Positions 54,105-63,913 are shown, counted from the first letter of the stretch. The stretch: 64,000 nucleotides of DNA from Ruania alkalisoli (GCF_014960965.1 NZ_CP063169.1:529581-593580), one strand, 5' to 3'. Made by a program: numbers and translations. The notes: generated by a model not told the origin, from the letters alone.

Positions 54105-54794
54105 ATGCACTCCTTCCACCTGGTGCAGGTGCCTGCTCGAGTCACGGTACGGGCGATCACACGCCCGCCACGTGAGATTCCCGGGTTGCGGCACCTCGAG
54201 TGCCTGGCCACGATGCGACTTGGCGCGCCTGTCGTATCACCGGACCGGATGCAGGTGCGACGGTTGGCAGTGTTCGCTGCGTGGGAGACGGAGGCGGCGC
54301 TGGAGCGCTTCCTCCGTGAGCACCCCTGGGGTGAGCGACTTGCCACGGGCTGGCATGTGCGGTTGGAGTTCCTTCGCCGCTGGGGCCATGTCGCTGAGAT
54401 GGGGGACCTGCCCGAGATCGCCGCCAGGTCCGATCCCGGTGAACCTGCTGTTGCGGTCACCCTCGCGCGCATGCGGATGCCTGAGCTGCCCCGCTTCGTC
54501 CGCTGGGGCCGGCCCGTGGAACGACTCGTCCGTGACCACCCGGGAACCACATTGGCGCTCGCAGCCGTACGCCCCCCACGGACGGTCTCGACGTTCTCGG
54601 TGTGGCGCTCGACGCGGGAGATGACCGACATGGTGCATGGCCGCAGCGATGTGGACGCCGCGGCGCGCCATGCCGACGCCATGGGTGAGCGTGAGCGTCG
54701 TGACTTCCACCACGAGTTCACCACCCTGCGGTTCCGGCCTCTCTCCGAGCACGGCGTCTGGGAGGGCAGAGGCGACTACACCGCGAGGCGCTGA
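54105..54794 (+). CDS. Spheroidene monooxygenase (CrtA)-like protein
   Basis: This 229-residue protein starts MHSFHLVQVPARVTVRAI. The blocks PGLRHLECLATMRLG, VFAAWETEAALERFLREHP, GWHVRLEFLRRWG and the C-terminal ERRDFHHEFTTLRFRP match the CrtA-like family, a dimeric alpha+beta barrel fold. No carotenoid genes are nearby, so the substrate is uncertain; many actinobacterial relatives are called spheroidene monooxygenase only by homology. Confidence 0.65.
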   Translation: MHSFHLVQVPARVTVRAITRPPREIPGLRHLECLATMRLGAPVVSPDRMQVRRLAVFAAWETEAALERFLREHPWGERLATGWHVRLEFLRRWGHVAEMGDLPEIAARSDPGEPAVAVTLARMRMPELPRFVRWGRPVERLVRDHPGTTLALAAVRPPRTVSTFSVWRSTREMTDMVHGRSDVDAAARHADAMGERERRDFHHEFTTLRFRPLSEHGVWEGRGDYTARR

Positions 54795-54832
54795 GCTTCG
54801 CACGTGCCGGAGAAGCGCGACGTGGAAAGTGA

Positions 54833-54874
54833 CACGACGGGGCACCCACCGCGAACGGTGGGTGCCCCGTCGTG
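54833..54874. terminator. Hairpin between convergent genes
   Basis: Perfect 18-base arms CACGACGGGGCACCCACC (54833-54850) and complement (54857-54874) around a 6-base loop. It separates the CrtA-like gene from the convergent channel-like gene. Confidence 0.75.
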
Positions 54875-54910
54875 CCCTGTCACGTGGTGGCGCAGCCGCG
54901 CCGGGCATCT

Positions 54911-56185
54911 TTACGGCCCAGTGGGAGGCTGCGGCGTCGAGGTCGGGTTCGAGGGCGGGGGAGTGTGACTCCCGTCGGATTTCTTCTCGTCGAGTTTCGC
55001 CAGCGTCCGGGCAGCCGCGTCCCGGCCGCCGAGACCGAAGGCGAGTGCCGCTGCCAGCGCGCCACCCACGACCACCGCACCGAAGGCGAGGTTGATGATC
55101 GAGTCGGCGATCTCCATGTACTTCAGGCCCATGGCTGTGAAGAGGGCGATCGTCACCCACTTGATCACCGTGCTGGCAGTGCCGCTGCCGACGAGGCGCG
55201 AGAGGAGACTCGCCACCAGGAAGCCGGCTGCGATGATCACGCCACCGAAGAGCACCTTGCCACCGAGCTCGAGCACCTCGTTCAGGATCGCGGTGACCTC
55301 GGGGAAGTCCAGCGCCCGCGCGGCCATGATGGCGAAGAACACCATGATCGCCACCTGAGCGATGCGGGTGATGATCGTCGATGCGCTCTGACCCTCCGGC
55401 ACGATCTCCAGCTTGGCGATCGCACGGTCGGTGCCCAGGCCCTGCAGTGTGGACTCGAGCAGATTGCCGACGAAGGTGGAGATCAGGTACCCGAGGCCGA
55501 GAATGATGGCGGCCGCGATGATCGCCGGGATCGCGTTCAGAATGAGACTGAGCATCTGCTCGGCCGGATCGGAGATCGCGGAGATTCCCAGGATCTGCAG
55601 TGCGGCGATCGAGACGACGATCAGGATGATCGCGAAGACGAGGTTGCCGACGAGGCCGGCGATCTTGTTGGCGTCGAACCCGCTGCTCGGTTCCTGCGGC
55701 TGGCTCGTGGGTGCACCCGACTCGCTGCCCCTCGCCTCGTCGAGCACCGTATCGGTCCCCGACTTCACTTTCTCACTGAGCTTCGAGAAGTTGACCGCCC
55801 GGATCGCGGTCTCGACCAACTGGCGCACGATCTTCGCCAGGACGTAACCGATCACGAAGACGAATGCGGCTCCGATGAGATTCGGCAGGAACCCGAGAAT
55901 GCCGCTGAGCAGCGACTGTATCGGAGCCAGCACCTGGGTGAGGGCGAACAGCTGCAGGATTGCTGTCAGGCCGAACAGCCAGACCAGCAGCGAAGCGACC
56001 GTGCCGATCGATTCCCCGAGTGATTGTCCATCTTGACCCTGCCGTTGCAGGAAGGACACCTTCCCGACAAGTTTGCCGATCGCCCATCTGACGACCCGGG
56101 CAAGGATCCATGTCACCAGAATGATGACGATCGCGAGAAGCACCTTCCCGAGAATCCCCCACCAGTCGATATTGTCGAAATCCAT
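54911..56185 (-). CDS. Conserved-TM-helix (CmpX/mechanosensitive channel-like) membrane protein
   Basis: This 424-residue protein has about ten hydrophobic segments arranged as repeats of a conserved TM helix unit: GILGFLPNLIGAAFVFVIGY, then LILNAIPAIIAAAIILGLGY, then a third near residue 290. Each starts with the Pro-Ile/Leu-hinge typical of the TM_helix family related to small mechanosensitive channels. No MscS beta domain is visible. It probably affects membrane tension or ion balance. Confidence 0.8.
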   Translation of the reverse strand: MDFDNIDWWGILGKVLLAIVIILVTWILARVVRWAIGKLVGKVSFLQRQGQDGQSLGESIGTVASLLVWLFGLTAILQLFALTQVLAPIQSLLSGILGFLPNLIGAAFVFVIGYVLAKIVRQLVETAIRAVNFSKLSEKVKSGTDTVLDEARGSESGAPTSQPQEPSSGFDANKIAGLVGNLVFAIILIVVSIAALQILGISAISDPAEQMLSLILNAIPAIIAAAIILGLGYLISTFVGNLLESTLQGLGTDRAIAKLEIVPEGQSASTIITRIAQVAIMVFFAIMAARALDFPEVTAILNEVLELGGKVLFGGVIIAAGFLVASLLSRLVGSGTASTVIKWVTIALFTAMGLKYMEIADSIINLAFGAVVVGGALAAALAFGLGGRDAAARTLAKLDEKKSDGSHTPPPSNPTSTPQPPTGP

Positions 56186-56443
56186 CGCCTACTCCTTTGT
56201 CACGTGTCTGACGCCGCTGAGGCATTGGTACGCGTCTGAGACGCTAGCAGTGGTCGGTGGCGGCTGCATATGGTGCGTTGTACATCCGGTCAAGCTCTTC
56301 GGCGGTGTTCAGGCCGTGGTGTTGCTCTCATTTGCTAGCGGGAGATTCGATTCGTTCGTAGCCTCGGGCAGAGAGTCAGCGCCCGAGGGCGGCGTGCAGC
56401 TGCAACGACGCCCGGCGCGCAAGCCCCCAGAAAGTGGACATCC

Positions 56444-58309
56444 ATGTCACTCGCGCACGATGAGCCTGCTACGGCGGAGCCTGGTTCCGATCAGGCGATC
56501 GTCGACGCCGTGCGCGCCGGCCGCATCAGCGAGTTCGCTCTGTTGTACGAGCGTTACCGCGCAGAGGCCATGCGCATTGCCCGCCGCAGCGCCGCATCTG
56601 ACGACGCGGCCGACCTCGTGCAGGAGACGTTCGCTCGGGTGCTGCGCGCGATCCGCAACGGTGGCGGCCCCACGCAGGATGTCGCCGGCTACATCTTCCG
56701 CACCTTGCGCAACCTCCGGATCGACCGGGGTGGGCGTCGTGAGGCCCCCTCTGACGACGTCGAGGCGCTCGGTCCTCCCGGACTGTGGGTGGTCGACGGC
56801 GAGGCAGAGCGCTCGATCGACCGGCGGTTGGTCGCCGAGGCGTTCGGAGAGCTGCCACCTCGGTGGCGTGAGGTGCTGTGGCTCACCGAGGTCGAGGGAA
56901 TGGGCCCGGGTGAGCTTTCCGGCCGTATGGGAATGAAGCCGACGGCGATCGCCACCCTGTCCTCGCGAGCTCGCCGGGGCTTTCGGTCGGCGTGGCTGCA
57001 GGCTCACGTGCGCACGGGTGGCGTGCCGATCGCGTGCCGGCCGTTCGCTGCCCGGCTCGGTGACTATGAGACCGGCCGGCTCTCTCCGCGGCGTCGGCTC
57101 GAGGTGGAGCGTCACCTTGAGTCGTGTGATCGGTGCCCGGCCGTGGTCGCCGAGCTGGCTGCGGTCTCCGAGCGTCTCGGGGCGGCCATCCTCCCGGTTG
57201 TCCTCCTCGCTCCCACCTCCTTGTGGTGGGTCTTTGGCGGTGTCACCAAGGTCGGGCTCGTGCTGGCGGGGACTGTCAAGGCGGCGGCCTGGACGCTACG
57301 TGACCCGAAAGTTGCGCTCGGCGCCGGGGCGGGGACGGGGACCACGCTCATTGCCGCCGCGGCGTTGGCTGTCGCGCTCACCGGCGAGCCCCCGGTGGAG
57401 ACCATCACCACCCCGCCCGCCCCCACCCCCAGTGCCAGCGCGTCGCCAGCGCCCTCCCGCCCGGACCCCGATCCTGTGGAGGATCCGACCCCCGTCGAGA
57501 ACGCGACACCGGATGCGGAATCGCCGGCCGAACCGCCATCTCCCGATCCTGCCTCCCCGAGCCCGGAGCCGGTGGCGCCAACCCAGCCCTCGTCCGAACT
57601 GTCCGCACCCGCGGTCGAACCCAGCCCGGTCGCGCTGCACGCCCCTCCTGAAAGTCCGGACGCCGGGGCAGCCGCCGAGCCGGTGGACCCGGTAGACCCG
57701 GTGGACCCGGTAGACCCGGTCGAGGAACTGACGGTGCCGCCACCCCCGGTGATCACCACTATGCCCGCATCTGGCCTGCTCGTGGCGCCCACGATCACAG
57801 GCACGGCGCTTCCTGGTGCGCTGATCGCCCTTACGGGTGATGACGGATCCTCCACCACGACGGTCGTCGCCGGCGAGGACGGCGGATGGACTCTCGTCCC
57901 GTCGTCACCCGCTATGAACTACCACGCGACTCAGCTCATGGAAGCCGGTGGTTCGGAGCAGTACGAGGGTGAGTCCGAGCCCAGTGGGCCCGCCGGGCCG
58001 TTCGACTACTTGGTGCCGACCTGGCAACAGCCCGCCCCGGGAAGTACTGCTGTGCTGGAGGACCTCGACCAGGATGGTGAGGAGGATGACCTCCGGATCC
58101 TGGTCATGGGTGAGAGCGGTGCTCAAGTCGAGGTGAGGACCGATGGCAGTCTGCTCGGTGGTGTGGCCATCGGACCCGGTGTGGTCGGCCACCACGTCAT
58201 CCCCGATGCCGAAGTTGGTGAACGCACCTTCGAGATCCGCTATGTCGATACGGAGACCGGTGCCGTAGGTCAGGTGGTTTCCGTGACGGTCACCGTCGTC
58301 GAACCCTGA
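56444..58309 (+). CDS. ECF sigma factor fused to zinc-finger anti-sigma, membrane and extracellular region
   Basis: In this 621-residue protein, residues 15-190 are an ECF sigma factor (DDAADLVQETFARVLRAI region 2; PPRWREVLWLTEVEG region 4). An anti-sigma zinc-binding motif follows, His224xxxCys228xxCys231. Hydrophobic segments lie near 245-280 and 292-313. A Pro/Glu/Ser-rich extracellular linker has four VDP repeats (from about 414), and a beta-rich Ig-like end ranges to 621. This places sigma and anti-sigma parts in one membrane-spanning chain with an outer sensor. Signal release would need proteolysis or conformational change. Similar multi-domain ECF groups are known in actinobacteria. 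Confidence 0.85.
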   Translation: MSLAHDEPATAEPGSDQAIVDAVRAGRISEFALLYERYRAEAMRIARRSAASDDAADLVQETFARVLRAIRNGGGPTQDVAGYIFRTLRNLRIDRGGRREAPSDDVEALGPPGLWVVDGEAERSIDRRLVAEAFGELPPRWREVLWLTEVEGMGPGELSGRMGMKPTAIATLSSRARRGFRSAWLQAHVRTGGVPIACRPFAARLGDYETGRLSPRRRLEVERHLESCDRCPAVVAELAAVSERLGAAILPVVLLAPTSLWWVFGGVTKVGLVLAGTVKAAAWTLRDPKVALGAGAGTGTTLIAAAALAVALTGEPPVETITTPPAPTPSASASPAPSRPDPDPVEDPTPVENATPDAESPAEPPSPDPASPSPEPVAPTQPSSELSAPAVEPSPVALHAPPESPDAGAAAEPVDPVDPVDPVDPVEELTVPPPPVITTMPASGLLVAPTITGTALPGALIALTGDDGSSTTTVVAGEDGGWTLVPSSPAMNYHATQLMEAGGSEQYEGESEPSGPAGPFDYLVPTWQQPAPGSTAVLEDLDQDGEEDDLRILVMGESGAQVEVRTDGSLLGGVAIGPGVVGHHVIPDAEVGERTFEIRYVDTETGAVGQVVSVTVTVVEP

Positions 58310-58383
58310 CGTCGTTCTGGTCGCGTCACCTGGCCCTGTGCGACGACCAACTCCCGTTGCTGTGACGTAGTTCACAATCTGGA

Positions 58384-58394
58384 TGCGTGACGCA
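58384..58394. promoter_or_regulatory. Candidate operator upstream of ald
   Basis: TGCGT-G-ACGCA is a 5-1-5 palindrome 245 bases upstream of the alanine dehydrogenase start. Lrp/AsnC-type regulators often control ald. Without a second site this is weak. The 329-base gap has no gene and otherwise holds the hairpin at 58459-58499. Confidence 0.3.
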
Positions 58395-58458
58395 TGCCCT
58401 CCTTCTGGGTCGTACTCCATGTGCGCGGGTCCTTCGCCGCACTGCCGCTCACGAGCGG

Positions 58459-58499
58459 CCCGGGTGCGGAACGCCGCAGGGGGGTGTTCCGCACCCGGG
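58459..58499. terminator. Hairpin in the leader region before ald
   Basis: Perfect 14-base arms CCCGGGTGCGGAAC (58459-58472) and GTTCCGCACCCGGG (58486-58499) around a 13-base loop. It lies 150 bases after the sigma factor gene and 140 before ald, so it may end the first message or act as an attenuator for the second. Confidence 0.55.
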
Positions 58500-58638
58500 G
58501 CAGGGGCGAGCTGGTCGAGGACGAGCCAGCACCTGCGTGCGGTGGCGCTGGGACGTGGCCGGTGCGACGCTGTCCATGCCCGGACCTGGGCGCCGGAGTT
58601 CGTAGGCCCCTCACCCCGGGCCCGGAGAGCGAGTGCTG

Positions 58639-59760
58639 ATGCGCGTCGGTGTCGTCACCGAGATCAAGAACAACGAGTACCGAGTATCGGCCACCCCGGC
58701 CGGTGTCCACGAGCTGGTCGGCCACGGTCACGAGGTGCGGGTACAGGCCGGTGCTGGCCTCGGATCCGCTTTCGACGACGAGGTCTACCGGCTGGCAGGA
58801 GCCGAGATCGTTGCCGAGGCAGGCGCGGTCTGGGAGTGGGCCGACCTGGTGCTCAAGGTGAAGGAGCCGGTGGCAAGTGAGTACGGCTACCTGCGTGAGG
58901 GGCTGACGCTCTTCACCTACCTGCATCTGGCAGCCGATGAGGATCTGACCCGGGCGTTGCTCGACTCCGGCGCGACCGCTATCGCCTACGAGACTGTCCA
59001 GGCGCCGGGTGGGGCGCTCCCGCTGCTGGCGCCGATGAGCGAGGTTGCCGGACGTCTGGCCACCCAGGTCGGTTCCTTCCACCTCATGCGCCCCCACCGT
59101 GGCCGGGGCCAGTTGCTGGGCGGAGTCCCTGGTACCCCGCGCGGTGAGGTGCTGATCATCGGCGGCGGTGTCGCCGGCGAGCAGGCGGCGACGATCGCGG
59201 TCGGCATGCAGGCCCGCGTCACCATCGTCGACGTCTCCCTTCCCCGGCTGCGGGCGCTCGACGATCGGTTCGGTACCCGGATTCAGACTGCCCGCTCCAG
59301 CCCATACATCATCGCCGAGCAGATCCGTCAGGCGGACCTGGTTATCGGGGCGGCGCTCGTCCCAGGGGCGCACACACCCACCCTGGTCACTGACGAGATG
59401 GTGGCCACGATGCGCCCTGGGTCGGTTCTCGTCGACGTCGCGATCGATCAGGGCGGCTGCTTCGAGGGGTCCCGGCCCACGACCCATGACGACCCGATCT
59501 TCTCCGTGCATGAGTCGCTCTACTACTGCGTGGCGAACATGCCCGGAGCAGTTCCGATCACCTCCACCATCGCGTTGACGAACTCCACCCTTCCCTACGC
59601 TCTGGCCATCGCCGATGCGGGATGGGCGGGTGCCGTCGACGCCGATCCTGCGCTCGCGGGCGGTGTGAACGTGACCGCCGGCAGCCTCGTCAATGCAGCG
59701 GTCGGCGAGGCGCACGGGATCCCGGCTGAGTCGCTCGCCGATCTGAACCTTCCCCGGTGA
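58639..59760 (+). CDS. ald: Alanine dehydrogenase
   Basis: This 373-residue NAD-dependent enzyme converts L-alanine to pyruvate and ammonia and back. RVGVVTEIKNNEYRVSATPAG at the start, KVKEPVASEY with the catalytic Lys, LIIGGGVAGEQAATIAVGM as NAD loop, and VDVAIDQGGCFEGSRPT with the catalytic Asp region are all present. The ATG at 58639 has GGAGAGCG upstream; a GTG two codons earlier is possible. Single gene. Confidence 0.95.
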   Translation: MRVGVVTEIKNNEYRVSATPAGVHELVGHGHEVRVQAGAGLGSAFDDEVYRLAGAEIVAEAGAVWEWADLVLKVKEPVASEYGYLREGLTLFTYLHLAADEDLTRALLDSGATAIAYETVQAPGGALPLLAPMSEVAGRLATQVGSFHLMRPHRGRGQLLGGVPGTPRGEVLIIGGGVAGEQAATIAVGMQARVTIVDVSLPRLRALDDRFGTRIQTARSSPYIIAEQIRQADLVIGAALVPGAHTPTLVTDEMVATMRPGSVLVDVAIDQGGCFEGSRPTTHDDPIFSVHESLYYCVANMPGAVPITSTIALTNSTLPYALAIADAGWAGAVDADPALAGGVNVTAGSLVNAAVGEAHGIPAESLADLNLPR

Positions 59761-59829
59761 CCGTTGGGCCTGCGGCGCCGCGTCCGGCGGGCCAGAATAC
59801 GCGTGTACCCGAGTCCGAGAGGATGCATC

Positions 59830-60315
59830 ATGACCACGTTCACTGCATGGAAGTTCGCCACCGTCGAGGGCGGGGAGACCGCCGCGCAGACGCTCAAGCA
59901 GGCATGGGGCGAGGGGCTGGTGAAGGTCGAGGACTACGCCGTCGTGGAGTGGCCCATCGGCGCTGACCACCCGAAGGTCAAGTACGAGGACCGGGACAAC
60001 TGGCGCGCGGCCGGCTGGGGTGCGCTCATCGGCGCCGTGCTGGGCTCGTTGTTCTTCCTGCCCGCGGTCGGCGCCGCTGCCGGCGCGGCGATCAACCTGC
60101 TGCGCAAGCGCGCCGAGGGCATCGGCATCACCTCCGATCAGCTCGACGCGATCGGCAAGGAGGTCGTGCCAGGCACGTCGGCGCTGTTCGTCGTCACCTC
60201 CGATGCCGACCGCGACCGGCTCGCCGAGCGCTTCCACGGGCAGCAGGCCGAACTGGTCGCGAGCAACCTCGTGCAGGGTGAGGCCCGCGATGTCGAGCGG
60301 GCCTTCGAGAACTGA
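59830..60315 (+). CDS. DUF1269-like membrane protein
   Basis: This 161-residue protein starts MTTFTAWKFATVEGGETAAQ. It has a short hydrophobic hairpin (residues 56-82, GWGALIGAVLGSLFFLPAVGAAAG) in the middle and a C-terminal SALFVVTSDADRDRLAERF typical of DUF1269. GAGAGGA precedes the ATG at 59830. Relatives are general stress or membrane-associated proteins of unknown role. Confidence 0.8.
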   Translation: MTTFTAWKFATVEGGETAAQTLKQAWGEGLVKVEDYAVVEWPIGADHPKVKYEDRDNWRAAGWGALIGAVLGSLFFLPAVGAAAGAAINLLRKRAEGIGITSDQLDAIGKEVVPGTSALFVVTSDADRDRLAERFHGQQAELVASNLVQGEARDVERAFEN

Positions 60316-60334
60316 GGAACCGCCTCGTCGCGGC

Positions 60335-61309
60335 TCAGCCGTGCACAGCCGCCTCGTGCCGGACGTGGCCGACCGGTTCGATCTGGAACGTACAGTGCTC
60401 GACGTCGAAGTGTCCTTCCAGGCACTCGGCGAGACCGTCCAGAACCCGGCACTCGAGGTCGCGGTCGAGGTCGCGGCCAGCCTCGACGACCACGTGCGCG
60501 GAGAGCACCGGCACCCCACTGGTGATCGTCCAGGCGTGCAGGTCGTGCACGTCGACGACCTCCTCGATCGCCGTGATGTGCGCTCGCACCTCGTCCAGGT
60601 CGATCCCCCGTGGGGTCGACTCGAGCAGTACGTCGGCTACGTCCTTGAGCAACATCAGGGCGCGGGGCAGGATCAGTAGCCCGATCGCGAACGACGCGAT
60701 CGCGTCGGCCCGGGCCCACCCGGTCGTCATGATCACCACCCCCGCCGTGATCACCGCAATCGAGCCGAGGAGGTCGCCGAACACCTCCAGATAGGCACCG
60801 CGCATGTTGAGGCTTTCGCCGCGGGAGCTCGTCAGCAGCAGCAAGGACACCAGGTTGGCCACGGCTCCGATCGCGGCCGCCACCAGCATCGGCGTGGTCT
60901 GAATCTCCGGCTCGCTGCCCCAGCGGGTGAGTGCCTCGCGGATCACCAGCACTCCGACGGCGCACAGGACCAGTGCATTGACCATCGCCGCAAGTACCTC
61001 GGCCCGCTGCCACCCGAACGTCCTCGCCCGTGTCGGCGGGCGCGTTGCCAGGTGGGCGGCGACGAGCGCGATCGCTACGCCCGCCGCGTCGGTGAGCATG
61101 TGCCCGGCGTCGGCCAGGAGTGAGAGCGATCCTGAGATCCACGCGCCGAACGCCTGGGCGACCATCGCTGTCAGCGTGATGCCCAGCACCAGCTGGAGCC
61201 GGCGCCGGTTCGCCTGTGTCGCGGTGATGGCGTGGTCGTGGTGGCGGCGGTTCTCGCGGGAGTGGCCGCCGTCGCCCGCCGCGTCGTCGTCATGGCCTGC
61301 GTGTGCCAT
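60335..61309 (-). CDS. Cation diffusion facilitator family transporter
   Basis: This 324-residue metal/proton antiporter has a His/Asp-rich N-terminus (residues 1-30), six membrane helices with the metal site HMLTDAAG, and a C-terminal cytoplasmic domain with VDVHDLHAWTI. It exports zinc, cobalt or similar ions. The ATG at 61309 follows GGAAGGA. It is divergent from the copper ATPase gene with two CsoR-like palindromes between them, which raises the possibility of joint copper-responsive control. Confidence 0.92.
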   Translation of the reverse strand: MAHAGHDDDAAGDGGHSRENRRHHDHAITATQANRRRLQLVLGITLTAMVAQAFGAWISGSLSLLADAGHMLTDAAGVAIALVAAHLATRPPTRARTFGWQRAEVLAAMVNALVLCAVGVLVIREALTRWGSEPEIQTTPMLVAAAIGAVANLVSLLLLTSSRGESLNMRGAYLEVFGDLLGSIAVITAGVVIMTTGWARADAIASFAIGLLILPRALMLLKDVADVLLESTPRGIDLDEVRAHITAIEEVVDVHDLHAWTITSGVPVLSAHVVVEAGRDLDRDLECRVLDGLAECLEGHFDVEHCTFQIEPVGHVRHEAAVHG

Positions 61310-61348
61310 CTCGTCCTTCCGCGATCGGCTGCTCGGTCCTTGCAAACT

Positions 61349-61365
61349 ATACCGCCTAGGGGTAT
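61349..61365. promoter_or_regulatory. CsoR-like operator 1
   Basis: ATACCGCCTAGGGGTAT matches the known CsoR pattern of TACC/GGTA ends around a G/C-rich centre. It lies 44 bases before the CDF start and 53 before copA. Confidence 0.7.
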
Positions 61366-61372
61366 CTTTTCC

Positions 61373-61389
61373 ATACCCCCTGGAGGTAT
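61373..61389. promoter_or_regulatory. CsoR-like operator 2
   Basis: ATACCCCCTGGAGGTAT is a second, better match, 24 bases from the first centre to centre. It lies 28 bases before the copA ATG. Two sites suggest cooperative repression relieved by Cu(I). No csoR gene is in the window. Confidence 0.75.
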
Positions 61390-61417
61390 CTGTTTGGGGC
61401 TGTGAAGGAGACAAACG

Positions 61418-63715
61418 ATGAGCACCACTGACCAGACGCAGGGCGAGCTTCAGCGCATCGAGCTGGGGATCGGCGGGATGACCTGCGCCTCCTGCGCGGC
61501 ACGGGTTGAGAAGCGCCTCAACCGGCTCGCGGGAGCCAGCGCGAGCGTCAACTACGCCACGGAGAAGGCCCGGATCTTCCACCCGCCGAGCATCACGGTC
61601 CCCGAGCTCATCGCAGCAGTCGAGCAGGCCGGATACAGCGCCCATGAGGTCCATGCTCCCGGAGCCTCCGACGGCGGAGCTTCAGCCGCCGAGTCAGGTG
61701 CGGCCGGGCAGCAGGAGGAGCAGGAGCAGACCGGCCCGCACAGTCTCGCCGCGATGCGTCACCGTCTCATCATCAGCGCCCTGCTCTCGGTCCCGGTGAT
61801 CGTGCTCGCCATGGTGCCCGCGCTGCAGTTCACGAACTGGCAGTGGCTCTCCCTCGTGCTGGCCGCCCCGGTGGTGGTGTGGGGAGCTGCTCCTTTCCAC
61901 CGCGCCGCCTGGACCAATCTCAAGCACGGTGCCGCCACGATGGACACTCTCATCTCGATGGGCACCTCGGCGGCGTTCGCCTGGTCACTGTGGGCGTTGT
62001 TCTTCGGCACCGCCGGCCACCCCGGGATGACGCACCCGTTCTCCTTCACGCTCGGATCCGCCGATCCCTCCGGTGCCCTCTATCTCGAGGTGGCGGCCGG
62101 CGTGACCACCTTCATCCTTGCCGGCCGGTACTTCGAGCTGCGCGCCCGCCGCAACGCCGGTGCGGCCCTGCGAGCGCTGCTCGATCTGGGCGCCAAGGAC
62201 GTCGCGATCCGGCACGGCGGTCAGGAGATCCGCCGCCCGGTGAGTGAGCTGGCCGTCGGAGACGAGTTCGTGGTCCGCCCGGGCGAGACCATTGCCACCG
62301 ACGGTCAGGTGGTCGAGGGACGCTCCGCCGTCGACGTCTCGATGCTGACCGGAGAATCGGTGCCGGCCGAGGTGGAGGCGGGGGACGCCGTCGTGGGTGC
62401 CTCGGTGAACGTGGGCGGCCGGCTCGTGGTGCGTGCGACCCGGATCGGAGCGGACACCCAGCTCGCCCGGATCGCCGCGCTGGTTGAGGAAGCGCAGAAC
62501 GGCAAGGCGGCCGTGCAGCGGCTCGCCGATCGCATCTCCGCAGTCTTCGTGCCGATCGTCATCCTGATCGCGTTGGCGACGCTGATCGTGTGGTGGGCCG
62601 TCTCGGGCGAACCCGCCAGTGCATTCACAGCGGCGGTGGCCGTGCTCATCATCGCTTGCCCGTGTGCACTCGGACTAGCCACCCCGACGGCGCTGCTCGT
62701 CGGTACCGGGAGAGGCGCCCAGCTCGGCATCCTGATCCGCGGCCCCGAGGTGCTCGAGTCCACCCGCGCTGTCGACACTGTCGTCCTGGACAAGACCGGC
62801 ACCGTGACCACGGGTGCGATGGCGGTGCGCAGCGTGCACCCGCTCGCCGGCACCAGCGAGGAGGAGGTGCTGCGTCTGGCCGGTGCCGTTGAGCACGCCT
62901 CCGAGCACCCGATCGGAGCGGCCGTGGCGCGGGAGGCGCAGGAACGGCTGGGTGAGCTGCCCGCCGTCGCCGACTTCGAGAACCTTGCCGGGCGAGGTGT
63001 GCGCGGAGCGGTGGATGGCACGACGGTGCTCGTCGGGCGGCCGTCGGTGCTCACCGACGAAGGATGGGATGTCACCGGTCTTGACGCTGCCTTCGCACAG
63101 GCATCGACCGGTGGGGCGACCGTTGTCGCGGTCGGTGCCGACGGCGTGCTGCGCGGGCTCATCGAGGTGGGCGACACCGTCAAGGAGACATCCGCCGAGG
63201 CTGTGCGGATGTTGCGCGGGCTCGGGCTCACACCTGTGCTGCTGACGGGTGACAACACGCGCGCCGCCGAGCAGGTGGCGGCCGAGGTGGGGATCGAGGA
63301 GGTCATCGCCGAGGTGCTCCCCGAGGAGAAGGTGAACGAGGTGCGGCGCCTGCAGGAGTCGGGCCGGGTGGTTGCGATGGTCGGTGACGGGGTGAACGAT
63401 GCCGCGGCGCTCGCCACCGCCGACCTGGGGCTGGCGATGGGCACCGGAACGGACGCTGCGATCGAGGCCAGCGACATCACCCTCGTGCGCGGCGACCTGC
63501 GGGCCGCCACCGACGCGGTCCGCCTCTCCCGTCGTACCCTGGGCACCATCAAGGGCAATCTGTTCTGGGCGTTCGCCTACAACGTGGCGGCCATCCCGGT
63601 GGCTGCGCTGGGGTTGCTCAACCCGATGATCGCCGGCGCGGCGATGGCGTTCTCCTCGGTGTTCGTGGTGACGAACAGCCTGCGGTTGCGCGGCTTCCGG
63701 TCCGTCACGCGCTGA
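61418..63715 (+). CDS. copA: Copper-translocating P-type ATPase
   Basis: This 765-residue P1B-type ATPase exports Cu(I). The N-terminal metal-binding domain has MTCASC (Cys23, Cys26). Eight membrane helices include the CPC motif (Cys414-Pro-Cys416). The phosphorylation site is DKTGT (Asp458), followed by HP in EHASEHPIG and the hinge [18 protein letters not shown] precedes the ATG. Divergent from the CDF gene and likely CsoR-controlled. Confidence 0.95.
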   Translation: MSTTDQTQGELQRIELGIGGMTCASCAARVEKRLNRLAGASASVNYATEKARIFHPPSITVPELIAAVEQAGYSAHEVHAPGASDGGASAAESGAAGQQEEQEQTGPHSLAAMRHRLIISALLSVPVIVLAMVPALQFTNWQWLSLVLAAPVVVWGAAPFHRAAWTNLKHGAATMDTLISMGTSAAFAWSLWALFFGTAGHPGMTHPFSFTLGSADPSGALYLEVAAGVTTFILAGRYFELRARRNAGAALRALLDLGAKDVAIRHGGQEIRRPVSELAVGDEFVVRPGETIATDGQVVEGRSAVDVSMLTGESVPAEVEAGDAVVGASVNVGGRLVVRATRIGADTQLARIAALVEEAQNGKAAVQRLADRISAVFVPIVILIALATLIVWWAVSGEPASAFTAAVAVLIIACPCALGLATPTALLVGTGRGAQLGILIRGPEVLESTRAVDTVVLDKTGTVTTGAMAVRSVHPLAGTSEEEVLRLAGAVEHASEHPIGAAVAREAQERLGELPAVADFENLAGRGVRGAVDGTTVLVGRPSVLTDEGWDVTGLDAAFAQASTGGATVVAVGADGVLRGLIEVGDTVKETSAEAVRMLRGLGLTPVLLTGDNTRAAEQVAAEVGIEEVIAEVLPEEKVNEVRRLQESGRVVAMVGDGVNDAAALATADLGLAMGTGTDAAIEASDITLVRGDLRAATDAVRLSRRTLGTIKGNLFWAFAYNVAAIPVAALGLLNPMIAGAAMAFSSVFVVTNSLRLRGFRSVTR

Positions 63716-63913
63716 CGAGTTGCCGCCGCGTGCGGCGCTGCCCAGGCGGGATCGCGGACTGCCATCGAGGTATTCGCCAGCCGTATGCCAGGCGGACAGG
63801 TGCCGGACATCTTCCCTGTATTGACTACCGGGGTTGCCCGCGCATTCCAGCACCCCTGTCGCGCCGATCACCAGCGCGTGGGCGACGTCGTGGCCGGCGC
63901 TGTGGAGATCTTG

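Noticed and set aside
53528-54724. A 398-codon frame including the YCII gene
   Set aside because: The N-terminal two thirds overlap the CrtA-like gene and show no similarity; the YCII protein clearly starts at 53938 behind a ribosome site.
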